Assembly (NCBI RefSeq): GCF_000622245.1
Contig: NZ_JHXW01000009.1
Coordinates: 42,114 to 106,113 of the forward strand
DNA from: Fusobacterium perfoetens ATCC 29250
Lineage (GTDB): Bacteria; Fusobacteriota; Fusobacteriia; Fusobacteriales; Fusobacteriaceae
Direction of reading: 5' to 3'
Length of the DNA stretch: 64,000 nt
Part shown: one piece after another, positions 27,757 through 36,760 of the stretch
Numbering within the stretch: position 1 is the first letter of the stretch
How the letters are laid out: each line of letters starts with the position of its first letter
The notes under the pieces: model-generated
What the model saw: the letters and a program-made list of their open reading frames with translations, nothing else
Database searches by the model: none
Told to the model about the DNA's origin: nothing
Made by a program: the position numbers and the translations under genes

Positions 27757-27864
27757 TTAATCCTGCCTTAAAGAAATCACAATGTTTTGACTAACATTAA
27801 ATAACTTAAGATATTTAATTGTTGTAGAATATTTCCTGTTCCTTAAATTTAATGTTACTAACAT
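27757..27864 (-). CDS. Leader peptide with AGG Arg codons (attenuator control ORF)
   Basis: A 35-codon ORF: ATG at 27864 and TAA at 27759-27757, with a perfect AGGAGG 8 bases ahead and a TTGACA-17-TAATAT promoter. The peptide opens MLVTLNLRNRKYSTT and ends SLRQD. All three Arg codons (8, 10, 33) are AGG, whereas AGA dominates nearby genes. TAACATT in codons 3-5 (segment 1) can pair with AATGTTA in codons 23-24 (segment 2); segment 2 can instead pair with the terminator arm. A ribosome stalled at codons 8-10 would cover segment 1 and favour antitermination. Seen in sequence; regulation is inferred. Confidence 0.75.
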   Translation of the reverse strand: MLVTLNLRNRKYSTTIKYLKLFNVSQNIVISLRQD

Positions 27865-27896
27865 TGTCTTTTCCTCCTTTTTGTTTTGTTAGAGCA

Positions 27897-27925
27897 ATAT
27901 TATCATAAAAAAATTTTCTTGTCAA
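27897..27925 (-). promoter_or_regulatory. Promoter of the leader/binding-protein/argG operon
   Basis: Minus strand TTGACA (27925-27920), 17-base spacer, TAATAT (27902-27897). Start point near 27890, about 26 bases before the leader-peptide ATG. Confidence 0.75.
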
Positions 27926-27982
27926 TAAAAAATTAAAAAATTTTCTAAAAAAAATTTTCTTTAAAGTTAAAAGATAATATAG

Positions 27983-27988
27983 TATAAT
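27983..27988 (+). promoter_or_regulatory. -10 box for the tolC-macAB-like operon
   Basis: TATAAT at 27983-27988; the hexamer 17 bases upstream is only TTTAAA. About 35 bases before the TolC-like ATG. Confidence 0.45.
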
Positions 27989-28022
27989 CTTTTTATGAAA
28001 AAACATTTGAGGTGAATAATTT

Positions 28023-29327
28023 ATGCTGATAAATAAAAAATACCTATTTAAAATCTTTATGTTTTTTATATTTCCCATATTATCTTATGGAAATAATATA
28101 ACACTTGATGAGATGTTAAATATGATAGATATAAAAAATTATGATAGAGAAATATATGATTTAGAAAAAGAAAAAAATATTTCTAAAGAAAAATTTTATA
28201 ATTTAGATTTATATAATGGAATTAAAAGTGAAGCTGATATAAAATATGATTATGATAAAGATAAATATGATACAACAGGAAAATTAATTTATGGAGATTT
28301 TTATGTAAATGTATCTAAAAATAAAATCTCAAAAGAAATAGATGATGGTGATAGTGAAATCATCTATGGAATAAATAAAAATTTAAAAAATATGGTCTAT
28401 TCTAAAAGTGATAGTGAGTTAAAAAAATTAAAATATACAAAACTAAAAGATAAATTTTCATATTTAGATGAACTTGAAAATAAAAAAATAGATTTAATAA
28501 ATCTTTATGAAGAATATAAAAATAATGAATTTGAAACAAAACTAAAAAGTAACAATCTTTCAAAATTAAAAGCAGAAGAAAAAATCTTAAAAAAATCTTA
28601 TGAATTGGGAGCTATTCCAAAAATTGATTTACAAACTTTACAAGTTAGTAGAGAAAATTTAGAAATTGAATTAAAAATCTTAGATAGAAATCTTAAAAAG
28701 ATAAAGGATAGATTTCTATATGAATTTAATATTGACATATCAAATAAAATTTTAGCAGATATTCAAATAAAACAAATTGATATTTCAAAATATATATCAA
28801 ATATTGGTGAAAGAAAATTACAAAGTTTAGATTTAGATAGAAAAATTACTGAAGAAAATATCAATTACCTATCTTATTCTAATAAAGTTCCTGATATTTC
28901 TTTAGGAGTTGAAAGAAAAAAAGAAACTCATAATAATACAAATTCAGAAAATAGAGTATTTTTAAAATTTTCTAAAGATTTATTTTATTATGATGTAAAT
29001 CTAGAAAATGAAAAAATAACTCTTGCTCAACAGAATATAAATCATAAAAAAGAAAGCGAAAAAAATATTTCAATGCAATTAAAAATCCAAGAAAATTATA
29101 ATAATTTTTATAGAAATTATATTATAAATAAAAATAAAGCAAACTTAGAAAATAATAAATATGAAATAATGAAAAAAAAATATACTTTAGGAAATATTAC
29201 TTATGTAGAAGTTATGGATGTATTTGAAGATTACTTAAAATTTGAAGTAGAGGCTGAAAAAGCTAAAAATTTATTTAATGGATATATCTATGAAATAATG
29301 ATTAGAGGAGAAAAAAATCATGAATAA
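28023..29327 (+). CDS. TolC-family outer-membrane efflux protein
   Basis: Outer-membrane channel of a tripartite exporter. Signal peptide in residues 1-23 (FKIFMFFIFPILSYG). The rest is rich in long Lys/Glu/Asn-heavy helices with a duplicated plan; KKSYELGAIPKIDLQTLQVSRENLEIEL near 194-221 and KKYTLGNITYVEVMDVFEDYLKFEVEA near 386-412 are the paired TolC motifs. 434 residues. Overlaps the next gene by 8 bases. Substrate unknown. Confidence 0.85.
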   Translation: MLINKKYLFKIFMFFIFPILSYGNNITLDEMLNMIDIKNYDREIYDLEKEKNISKEKFYNLDLYNGIKSEADIKYDYDKDKYDTTGKLIYGDFYVNVSKNKISKEIDDGDSEIIYGINKNLKNMVYSKSDSELKKLKYTKLKDKFSYLDELENKKIDLINLYEEYKNNEFETKLKSNNLSKLKAEEKILKKSYELGAIPKIDLQTLQVSRENLEIELKILDRNLKKIKDRFLYEFNIDISNKILADIQIKQIDISKYISNIGERKLQSLDLDRKITEENINYLSYSNKVPDISLGVERKKETHNNTNSENRVFLKFSKDLFYYDVNLENEKITLAQQNINHKKESEKNISMQLKIQENYNNFYRNYIINKNKANLENNKYEIMKKKYTLGNITYVEVMDVFEDYLKFEVEAEKAKNLFNGYIYEIMIRGEKNHE

Positions 29328-30432
29328 ACAACTGAGAATAATTACTGTTATAAGTCTTATATTGATTTTATTAGGTGGTGGTATTTTTATTTCAAAAAAT
29401 AAAAAAAACAATAAAAATGAAATAATATATCCTACAAGAATTATTTCAACTAATAATAAAAGAGGATATATCAATGTAGAGGGAAAAATAGAAGCAAATG
29501 ATACAAAAAAAATATTTGTTGATAAAAAATTAAAAGTAGATGAGGTTTTTATTCAAGAGGGAGATTATGTTGAAAAAGGACAAATCCTTATGACTTTTGA
29601 TGAAACAGAAAGAAATAATATAATTAGAAATTTAAAAAGGGAAGAATTAAGTTTAGCAAAGATTAAAAGAAATTTAGAAGTTGAAAAAGAATTACTAAAA
29701 TTAGGTGGAAGTTCTGTTAACTATATTAAAGAATTAGAAGAGGAAATACAAAGATACCAAATAAATATTGAAGAATATCAAGAAGATTTATTAAAAACAG
29801 CTGAAAGAATAATAAGTCCTGTAAGTGGAACTGTTACATCTCTACTTGCTCAAGAAAATTATTCTGTAAATACTGATGAACCTTTAATGGAAATAGCAGA
29901 TTTATCAAATATAAAAATAGTTTTAGAAGTTGCAGAGTATGATATAAAAGACATATATCTTGGTCAAAATCTTGAAATCAAACCAGAAGCTTTTGAAAAA
30001 AAACTATCTTTTAAAGGAAAAGTAACTAAAATATCTAAAATTTCAAAACCTTCTTCTACTACATCTGAAAATATTGTAGAAGTTGAAGTCACACCTCTTG
30101 AAGAAATTCCAAATATAATTCCTGGATTTAAAGTTTCAGCAAAAATCTTTTTAGAAAAAAATGATGATATTACTATCTCAAAAAATGCTTTACTTGAAGA
30201 TAATAATCAATACTATGTTTATATTGTAGATTCTAACAATACAATTATAAGAAGAGATGTTGAAATTGAAAATATAAAAGGAGATTCAATCATTATAAAA
30301 AGTGGTTTAAAAATAGGAGATGAAATATTAACAACTCCTAGTTTAACATTAAAACCTAATGATAAAATTTTTAAAAAGACTCTTAATAAGATTGAAAATA
30401 AAGGTGAAAAGCTTGATAATACAAATAAATAA
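29320..30432 (+). CDS. Periplasmic adaptor (MacA/HlyD family)
   Basis: Membrane-fusion protein linking the inner-membrane MacB-like pair to the TolC-like channel. One N-terminal membrane segment (residues 7-24), lipoyl-like half VFIQEGDYVEKGQILMTFD near 75-93, a coiled coil of about 105-160, second lipoyl half ISPVSGTVTSLLAQENYSV near 166-184, then beta-barrel and membrane-proximal domains. 370 residues. The tail overlaps the ATPase gene by 20 bases. Confidence 0.87.
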   Translation: MNKQLRIITVISLILILLGGGIFISKNKKNNKNEIIYPTRIISTNNKRGYINVEGKIEANDTKKIFVDKKLKVDEVFIQEGDYVEKGQILMTFDETERNNIIRNLKREELSLAKIKRNLEVEKELLKLGGSSVNYIKELEEEIQRYQINIEEYQEDLLKTAERIISPVSGTVTSLLAQENYSVNTDEPLMEIADLSNIKIVLEVAEYDIKDIYLGQNLEIKPEAFEKKLSFKGKVTKISKISKPSSTTSENIVEVEVTPLEEIPNIIPGFKVSAKIFLEKNDDITISKNALLEDNNQYYVYIVDSNNTIIRRDVEIENIKGDSIIIKSGLKIGDEILTTPSLTLKPNDKIFKKTLNKIENKGEKLDNTNK

Positions 30433-31093
30433 TATAAATAAATATTATATAAACGGAGAAAACAAACTTCATGCTTTAAAAAATATTAATTTTAATATAA
30501 AAAAAGGTGAGTTTGTTGCTATTATGGGAAGTAGTGGAAGTGGTAAATCTACTATGATGAATATTCTAGGTTGTCTTGATAAAGAGTTTGAAGGAGAATA
30601 TATATTAGATGATGTTAATATCTCAAACTTAAGTGAAAATGAAATTTGTAAAATTAGAAATTCTAAAATTGGATTTGTCTTTCAATCTTTTAATCTACTT
30701 CCTAAATTAACTACTGAAGAAAATGTAGAACTTCCTTTAGTTTATGCTGGAATTGATAAAGAAGAGAGAAAAAAGAGAGCTTTGGAAGTTTTAAAAAAAG
30801 TTGGTCTTGAAAAAAGAGTTCATCACAAACCTAATGAACTTTCTGGTGGACAAAGACAAAGGGTAGCCATTGCTAGAGCTCTAATCAATAATCCATCTGT
30901 TATTCTAGCTGATGAACCTACAGGAAATTTAGATAGTGTTTCTGAAAATGAAATAATGAATCTATTTAAAGAATTAAATAATCAAGGAAAAACAATAATA
31001 ATTGTAAGCCATGAACCTGAAATAGCAAATTTCTGTAAAAGAATTTTAATATTTAAAGATGGTAAAATAATAAAAGATGGTGAAAGTAAATGA
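30413..31093 (+). CDS. MacB-type ABC transporter ATP-binding protein
   Basis: LolD/MacB-type ATPase. Walker A GSSGSGKST near residues 38-46, Q-loop FVFQSFNLLP near 84-93, signature LSGGQRQRVAIARAL near 138-152, Walker B VILADEPTGNLDS near 158-170, and switch His in VSHEPE. I place the start at TTG 30413, six bases after AAAGGTGA, because an upstream ATG at 30359 would add 18 basic residues read out of the adaptor gene with no ribosome site. 226 residues. The ATG of the permease follows with a 4-base overlap. Confidence 0.92.
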   Translation: MIIQINNINKYYINGENKLHALKNINFNIKKGEFVAIMGSSGSGKSTMMNILGCLDKEFEGEYILDDVNISNLSENEICKIRNSKIGFVFQSFNLLPKLTTEENVELPLVYAGIDKEERKKRALEVLKKVGLEKRVHHKPNELSGGQRQRVAIARALINNPSVILADEPTGNLDSVSENEIMNLFKELNNQGKTIIIVSHEPEIANFCKRILIFKDGKIIKDGESK

Positions 31094-32310
31094 ATTTTAT
31101 AGAAAGTTTTAATAGTGCCATAAAAAGTTTAAAAGGAAATAGAGCTCGTTCATTTCTTACAATGTTAGGAATTATCATAGGAATTTCTTCTGTAATAACT
31201 ATGTCTGCTATTGGAAAAGGTGGACAAAAAAATATAACAGGTAAATTAAAAGAAAATGGTTATGGAAAATTTACTGTTTATGCTGATATGAAAGATGAAA
31301 ATTTTAGATGGAAATATCTTTTTGAAGATGAAATGATAGAAAAATTAAAAGCTACAAATGAATTTAAAAATATAAGCCCAAAGATTACTCAAAGAATATA
31401 TTCTAAAATTAAAGATAGATTTGAAATTGTTTGGTTAACTGTAGCTACCCCTGAATATCAAAAAATAGATAAAGTAAATTTTTTATATGGTAGAGATTTC
31501 ATATCTTTTGAATATAATTCTGGAGAAAAAATAGTTATAATTGATAATATTACAGCCAAAGATATTTTTGGCTCTCCACAAAATGCTTTAGGAAAAAATA
31601 TAAGATTAGCACTTACTAGAAAAGACCCTGAAATTGATTATAGAATAGTTGGAGTCTTTGAAAATAATTTTGAAGATTATGTTAAAGCTATGGGAGGAAA
31701 AAGAATTCCTAGATTTGCAAGATTTCCTCTTTCTACTTATGAAAGATTATATGATAATGCTTCTAATTATAGCAGTATCGTTGTAGAATCTAAAGACCCT
31801 TCAAAAGCTTCTGAAGATATGGCAAAAATGAAAAATATTTTAGAAAATATTACTGGAGTTTCTGACTTATACGAAGTAAAGGCTCTTTCTGATGGAGCAG
31901 CTTCCTTTGATAATATATTAAGTACTCTAAATTTATTTGTAACTTTTGTGGCTGGAATCTCTCTTTTTGTTGGAGGAGTTGGAGTAATGAATATTATGCT
32001 TGTTAGTGTTATTGAAAGGACAAAAGAGATTGGAATAAGAAAAGCTATTGGAGCTACCAATAAAGATATTATGTTTCAATTTTTAATAGAATCTATTATT
32101 CTTACAGGATTAGGTGGAGTTTTAGGAATTATTCTAGGATTTATATTAGGAAATATTATTGGAAAAATTGTTAATATCCCACCATTATTTTCAATTACTT
32201 CTATGGTAATTTCTTTGATAGTTTCTATGGGAATTGGTATAATATTTGGTGTTATACCAGCTAAGAAAGCTGCTGAATTAAATCCTATTGAAGCTCTAAG
32301 AAGTGAATAA
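31090..32310 (+). CDS. MacB-like ABC transporter permease
   Basis: 406 residues with the FtsX/MacB plan: N-terminal membrane helix (ARSFLTMLGIIIGISSVITMSAIG near 19-42), a large periplasmic domain (about 50-270) and three C-terminal helices, the first followed by ERTKEIGIRKAIGATNKDIMFQFLIES near 308-334. Completes a tripartite exporter with the three upstream genes. Macrolides, siderophores, peptides or lipoproteins are all possible cargo. Confidence 0.9.
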   Translation: MNFIESFNSAIKSLKGNRARSFLTMLGIIIGISSVITMSAIGKGGQKNITGKLKENGYGKFTVYADMKDENFRWKYLFEDEMIEKLKATNEFKNISPKITQRIYSKIKDRFEIVWLTVATPEYQKIDKVNFLYGRDFISFEYNSGEKIVIIDNITAKDIFGSPQNALGKNIRLALTRKDPEIDYRIVGVFENNFEDYVKAMGGKRIPRFARFPLSTYERLYDNASNYSSIVVESKDPSKASEDMAKMKNILENITGVSDLYEVKALSDGAASFDNILSTLNLFVTFVAGISLFVGGVGVMNIMLVSVIERTKEIGIRKAIGATNKDIMFQFLIESIILTGLGGVLGIILGFILGNIIGKIVNIPPLFSITSMVISLIVSMGIGIIFGVIPAKKAAELNPIEALRSE

Positions 32311-32328
32311 AATTAAGAGGTGACTTTT

Positions 32329-33630
32329 ATGGAAACATTAATTTCTAGAATATTTATTTTATTATTTCTCATTTTAATAAGTATATTTTTTGCAATAAGT
32401 GAAATTTCATTAGCTTCAGCTAGAAAATTAAAATTACAAATCATGGAAGAAAAAGGAAATCAAAACGCCAAAAAAGTATTAGAAATTCAAGAAAAATCTG
32501 GAAATTTTTTTGCTGCTGTTCAAATAGGGACTAATGCAATTTCTATATTAGGAGGTATTTGTGGAGATGATATTTTGACTCCTTTTATAAGTTCTTTTGT
32601 AAAAGAATATTTTTCTTTTTTTTCTTCAAAAGCAAATACTATTGGGTCTATTTTTTCTTTTATTTTTGTAACAAGTTTATTTATAGAATTTGCAGACCTT
32701 ATTCCTAGAAGATTGGCTATGGCTTCTCCTGAAAAAATAGCAGTAAAAATAATTAAACCTATGACATTTTTTATTTTTATTTTTAAACCCTTAATATTTA
32801 TCTTTAATAACTTTGCTACTTTTCTCTTTAAAATATTTAAAATTCAATTAAATAGAAATGATTCTGTTACATATGACGATATCTTTGCTATTGTTGATGC
32901 TGGTGTTGAAACAGGAGTTATTCAAAAAAAAGAATATTCTCTTATTGAAAATGTTTTTGAACTTGATACAAGATGGGTTTCTTCTATTATGACTACAAGA
33001 AATGAAATTATATATTTCACTTTATCTGAATCTAAAAAAAATATAGAAGATAAAATTTGTAAACATCCTCATTCTAAGTTTTTAGTCTGTCAAGAATCTC
33101 TTGATTCTGTTATAGGGTATGTTAATTCCAAAGATTTACTTCCCCTTATTTTAAAAGAAAAATTTAACGGATTTGAAGATATTAGGAATGTAATGAACTC
33201 TAATCTCTTAATAATTCCTAATACATTAACTATATCAGAAACTCTAGATAAATTTAATGAAATTAGAGATGACTTTGCTGTAATTTTAAACGAATATGGT
33301 AATGTTGTTGGAATAGTAACATTTTATGATGTTGTTAATACTTTAATGGGAGATACTGTTTATCAAGATTTAAATGAACAACAAATAATTGCAAGAGGAG
33401 AAAATTCTTGGTTAATAGATGGAGTTACTTCTATAGAAGATGTTAAAAAAGTTCTTGGAATAGAAAAATTTCCTGAAGAAGATTCATATGAAAGTATTGC
33501 TGGTTTTATGATGTTTGCTTTAAAAAGTATTCCTAAAAAGGCCATGAAAGTAGAATTTCAAAATTATATTTTTGAAGTTGTAGATGTTGATAATTATAAA
33601 ATAGACCAATTACTAGTTACAAAAAAATAA
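32329..33630 (+). CDS. CNNM/CorC-family membrane protein with CBS domains
   Basis: DUF21 membrane domain (residues 1-170; FFAISEISLASARKLKLQIMEEKG is the family signature), a CBS pair (about 205-330, including TTRNEIIYF and NEYGNVVGIVTFYDVV) and a C-terminal CorC/HlyC transporter-associated domain (350-433, SWLIDGVTSIEDV onward). Family members handle Mg2+ or Co2+ efflux or were named haemolysins; the exact ion is unknown. The ATG at 32329 is preferred to a GTG at 32320 that sits within its ribosome site (AGAGGTG). 433 residues. May be cotranscribed with the exporter. Confidence 0.87.
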   Translation: METLISRIFILLFLILISIFFAISEISLASARKLKLQIMEEKGNQNAKKVLEIQEKSGNFFAAVQIGTNAISILGGICGDDILTPFISSFVKEYFSFFSSKANTIGSIFSFIFVTSLFIEFADLIPRRLAMASPEKIAVKIIKPMTFFIFIFKPLIFIFNNFATFLFKIFKIQLNRNDSVTYDDIFAIVDAGVETGVIQKKEYSLIENVFELDTRWVSSIMTTRNEIIYFTLSESKKNIEDKICKHPHSKFLVCQESLDSVIGYVNSKDLLPLILKEKFNGFEDIRNVMNSNLLIIPNTLTISETLDKFNEIRDDFAVILNEYGNVVGIVTFYDVVNTLMGDTVYQDLNEQQIIARGENSWLIDGVTSIEDVKKVLGIEKFPEEDSYESIAGFMMFALKSIPKKAMKVEFQNYIFEVVDVDNYKIDQLLVTKK

Positions 33631-33665
33631 CTGAAGAAAATAAAATTCTTCAGTTATTTTTTATT
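33624..33665. terminator. Bidirectional intrinsic terminator
   Basis: AATAACTGAAGAA (33626-33638) pairs with TTCTTCAGTTATT (33646-33658) around a 7-base loop, with T-rich tracts on both strands. Serves the CNNM gene and the convergent TrpR-like gene. Confidence 0.85.
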
Positions 33666-33941
33666 TATTCTTTTTATTATAGTTTCATATCCGCCTGTTC
33701 CATATTTTAAGGCTTTACTTACACGACTTAAAGTTGATGAAGAGATATTAATATCTTTTAATATTTCTTCATAAGTTTTTCCTTTATTTAAAAGTTTTGC
33801 TGCTTCCAGCCTATTACTCATTGCTTCAATTTCTTTATAGGTACATATATCTTCAAAAAAAGCATAACATTCTTCCAAAGTTTCTAATTTTAAAAAAGCT
33901 TCAAATAAAGCATCATTCATGGGATTTTTTAGTTTATTCAT
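33654..33941 (-). CDS. TrpR-related regulator (YerC/YecD family)
   Basis: 95-residue helix-turn-helix protein with TrpR topology: LETLEECYAFFEDICTYKEIEAMSNRLEAAKLL (about 20-52) then the reading helices YEEILKDINISSSTLSRVSKAL (about 58-79). The YerC/YecD group is related to but distinct from the tryptophan repressor; no regulon is known to me. I start it at ATG 33941, five bases after GGAGGG, instead of an upstream codon at 33959. Its stop lies inside the 3' terminator stem. Monocistronic. Confidence 0.85.
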   Translation of the reverse strand: MNKLKNPMNDALFEAFLKLETLEECYAFFEDICTYKEIEAMSNRLEAAKLLNKGKTYEEILKDINISSSTLSRVSKALKYGTGGYETIIKRINKK

Positions 33942-34019
33942 ACTTCCCTCCAAGAGCACTTTAATAATTTAGTCAACTAAATTATAATACTAATTACCAA
34001 AAAAATCAACTTTTTTATA

Positions 34020-35381
34020 TTAATTTTGTAAAAGTCTTTTTTCTAAATGTTTATTAAATATAAAGAAAAATGTAGTAATACTAACAATAGCTCCTATTAT
34101 ATCACATATTGGTTGAGCAAAAAAAGCAAATTTTGCTTGAAAAAACATAGGTAAGAATAAAGTGCTTAATACATAGATAATTTTTCTATTCATTGAAAGA
34201 GCAAAAGCTGTTTTAATTCTTCCTACTGCTGTAAAACCATCTACATAACAATATTGAAAAGAAAGAGGAATTATTCCCCAAAGACTATTTTTTATTCCCC
34301 AAAGTGAAACTTCTACTAATTCTTTTTCGTCTGTAAAAAAGTTTATAAATTTAGGTGAAATATAATCTGTTAAGAAAAACATAGCCCCTGTTAAAACTAA
34401 AGCAAAAATTATAATATATTTTTCTGCTTTCTTTACTCTATCTATTTGTTTAGCTCCATAATTATAACTTAAAAGAGGTTGAGTTCCTCCTGAAAGTCCT
34501 ATCAATGGACCTGTAATAAGCAAAAGAAAACTTTGGATAATAGTAGCTGCTGATATTAATAAATCTCCTTGAGCTACTCCACCATATTTTTGTAACATAG
34601 TATTCAACATTATTAAAATAAGACTATCTGTAGCCAATATAAAAAAAGGTGAAAATCCAAATCTTATAATATTTTTTATGATTTTTAAAGAATATTTTTC
34701 TTTTGTTATAGGAATTATAATTTTTTTGCTTCTTAAAAATGAAAAAGCAAAAAGAAAAGATAAAACTTGAGCAATTACTGTGGCCCACGCTGCTCCACTA
34801 ACTCCCATATTAAAATAAAAAATAAAAACAGTGTCTAAAATTATATTTGTTATTGCTCCAATAATTACCGTAGCCATTCCCACCATAGAAAATCCTTGAC
34901 AAGTTATAAAAAAGTTTAATCCTACAGCCATTAAAGCAAAAAAACTTCCTAAAGTATATATTGTTAAATATTGATTAGCATAAATAAAAGTTGTTTCACT
35001 TCCCCCAAAAATCATTATTAATTTATTTTTTAAAAGTAAAAAAATTATCGTTAAAAAAATACTTAAAATTCCTAACATAGAAAAACTATTAAATAAAATT
35101 TGTCTAGCTTCTTTTTCATTTTTTTCTCCCATTTTTATTGACATAGTTATAGAACCACCTAATCCTATAAGAGTTCCAAAGGAAGATAAAAAAGTAACTA
35201 TAGGTCCACAAACCCCTACTCCAGCTAATGCTATTCCTCCTATTTCAGGAATATGCCCTATATACATTCTATCTACTATGCTATAAAGTAAATTAACAAG
35301 TTGAGCCAACATTGTAGGAACAGCTAACTTAAAAACTAGTCCTAAAACAGAATCTTTTCCTAAATCATTTGATAATTTCAT
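34020..35381 (-). CDS. MATE-family multidrug/cation antiporter
   Basis: Twelve-helix efflux pump of the MATE/NorM family. N-terminal PTMLAQLVNLLYSIVDRMYIGHIP near residues 19-42, the SITMSIKMGEKNEKEARQIL stretch near 77-96 and the repeat in the second half (QPLLSYNYGAKQIDRVKKAEKY near 291-312) are diagnostic. 453 residues. The DinF/VmrA-like subgroup is likely. Monocistronic, with an extended -10 promoter upstream. Confidence 0.9.
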   Translation of the reverse strand: MKLSNDLGKDSVLGLVFKLAVPTMLAQLVNLLYSIVDRMYIGHIPEIGGIALAGVGVCGPIVTFLSSFGTLIGLGGSITMSIKMGEKNEKEARQILFNSFSMLGILSIFLTIIFLLLKNKLIMIFGGSETTFIYANQYLTIYTLGSFFALMAVGLNFFITCQGFSMVGMATVIIGAITNIILDTVFIFYFNMGVSGAAWATVIAQVLSFLFAFSFLRSKKIIIPITKEKYSLKIIKNIIRFGFSPFFILATDSLILIMLNTMLQKYGGVAQGDLLISAATIIQSFLLLITGPLIGLSGGTQPLLSYNYGAKQIDRVKKAEKYIIIFALVLTGAMFFLTDYISPKFINFFTDEKELVEVSLWGIKNSLWGIIPLSFQYCYVDGFTAVGRIKTAFALSMNRKIIYVLSTLFLPMFFQAKFAFFAQPICDIIGAIVSITTFFFIFNKHLEKRLLQN

Positions 35382-35423
35382 AATATTTCACCTTTATACA
35401 TTATTTTTTATTTTTAGCAAAAT

Positions 35424-35432
35424 ATAGTATAG
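35424..35432 (-). promoter_or_regulatory. Extended -10 promoter of the MATE gene
   Basis: Minus strand TGC-TATACT about 43 bases before the ATG at 35381; weak -35. Confidence 0.4.
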
Positions 35433-35675
35433 CATATTATTTAATTAAAGAAAATAGTTATAAAAATTTTTTAACATATATAATTTTTTTCTAATATTCT
35501 TTATTTATAATTTTAAAAAATACCATTTTAATATAATAAAATTATATTTTTTAGTAAACTCAATATTATAAAAAGTTATTATTCCTTATAAAATTATCAA
35601 TAATAGAGAAAACTTCTAAAATTAAAAATATTTTTCAAAAAAATTTATAGCTATTTTTATAAAATTTTTAAATAA
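35433..35675. other. Non-coding A/T-rich stretch
   Basis: Between the MATE promoter and the pxpC terminator nothing but A/T-rich sequence is seen: no ORF with a ribosome site, no hairpin with a clear role, no repeat. Confidence 0.6.
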
Positions 35676-35718
35676 AAAAGAGTTATTATAAATAAAAATA
35701 TAATAACTCTTTATTTTT
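35671..35718. terminator. Intrinsic terminator after pxpC
   Basis: AAAGAGTTATTA (35677-35688) pairs with TAATAACTCTTT (35701-35712); T-rich tract on the minus strand side for pxpC. Also T-rich on the plus side. Confidence 0.8.
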
Positions 35719-36758
35719 TATTTTATTCTCTCTACTTCAAGGTTAAATACTTTTCCATTTATTTTTACACTATACTTTCTCATTACAAATTCATCTTTTT
35801 CTTCTAATTTAAACCTATTATATGAAGTAGTATTTTCTATTATCTCATTCATATTTTTTAAAGCAATTAATGCTTCTTCTAAAGAATATTTTTTAAATTT
35901 TACTTTTGAACCTGGTGTTGCTTGAGCAAGTTTTGGTAAATCACTAGAAATTACATTTCCTATCTTTGTATATCCCCCTGTAGTTTGTCTATCTGCCATC
36001 ATTATTATTGGTTGACCACTACCTGGTACTTGAATAGCTCCAAAAGTTATTCCATCAGAAATTATGTCTCCTCCATTTTTATGTTCAATAACTTCACCTG
36101 ATACAGAAGATAATCTAATTCCCATTCTATCACTTTCTTGAGTTACTGTATAAATTTCATTAAAGAAAGTTTCTATTCCCTTTTCTGTAAAATGGTCATC
36201 CTGTTGTCCCAGTATAACTCCAACTTCTATTTCTTTTTGATATCTAGGTATGTATTCATCTTTTAATTTTAATATATTCTCTCCAATAGCGTTTCCTATA
36301 GATAAAATATCATTAGTCATAAGTTTTCTACCTTGGAAACCACCTATTTTAGCTTTTAAATTTGTTGATTTGCTATTCATAATTACTGGAACATCTATCC
36401 CACCTGAAAAAGCTATATAATTTCTAAGTCCAGCTTTACAAATTCCCATTTTTAAAATATCGCCTTTCTTAGCTCTATAACTTTTCCATAATTCTATTTT
36501 TTCTTCATTTAAAGATGAGTCACATTGAGCTCCTGTTATTGAAAACATTGTATCCTTCAAAAATTCTACTTTTATTCCTTTTAAAGTTGTTTCCAATACT
36601 GCTTCTTCCTGAGAATTTCCAACAAGGATATTAGCGATTCTAGCTGAAAAATTATCCATTACACCTGAAGCAGAAACTCCATATCTTTGATAACCATATC
36701 TTCCTAAATCTTGTACAGTTGTTAAAAGTCCTGCATCTAAAATTTTTAAAGTTTCCAT
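35718..36758 (-). CDS. pxpC: 5-oxoprolinase subunit C (biotin-dependent carboxyltransferase fold)
   Basis: Third subunit of the prokaryotic ATP-dependent 5-oxoprolinase, which opens pyroglutamate to glutamate. Opening LKILDAGLLTTVQDLGRYGYQRYGVSASGVMD (about 4-35) is the KipA/PxpC signature; GAQCDSSLN near 77-85; VPGSGQPIIMMADRQTTGGYTKIG near 247-270. 346 residues. Follows pxpB by two bases. Former annotation would be 'allophanate hydrolase subunit 2', which the operon context contradicts. Confidence 0.93.
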   Translation of the reverse strand: METLKILDAGLLTTVQDLGRYGYQRYGVSASGVMDNFSARIANILVGNSQEEAVLETTLKGIKVEFLKDTMFSITGAQCDSSLNEEKIELWKSYRAKKGDILKMGICKAGLRNYIAFSGGIDVPVIMNSKSTNLKAKIGGFQGRKLMTNDILSIGNAIGENILKLKDEYIPRYQKEIEVGVILGQQDDHFTEKGIETFFNEIYTVTQESDRMGIRLSSVSGEVIEHKNGGDIISDGITFGAIQVPGSGQPIIMMADRQTTGGYTKIGNVISSDLPKLAQATPGSKVKFKKYSLEEALIALKNMNEIIENTTSYNRFKLEEKDEFVMRKYSVKINGKVFNLEVERIK

Positions 36759-36760
36759 TA

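Noticed and set aside
27583..27900. A T-box or riboswitch in the argG-operon leader
   Set aside because: No T-box AGGGTGGNACCGCG-like element is present; the translated leader with competing segments explains the terminator better.
27815..28078. An 87-codon open frame on the minus strand across the tolC start and the arginine leader
   Set aside because: No ribosome site, starts inside the antisense of the TolC signal peptide, and is in a different frame from the 35-codon leader that has promoter and AGGAGG.
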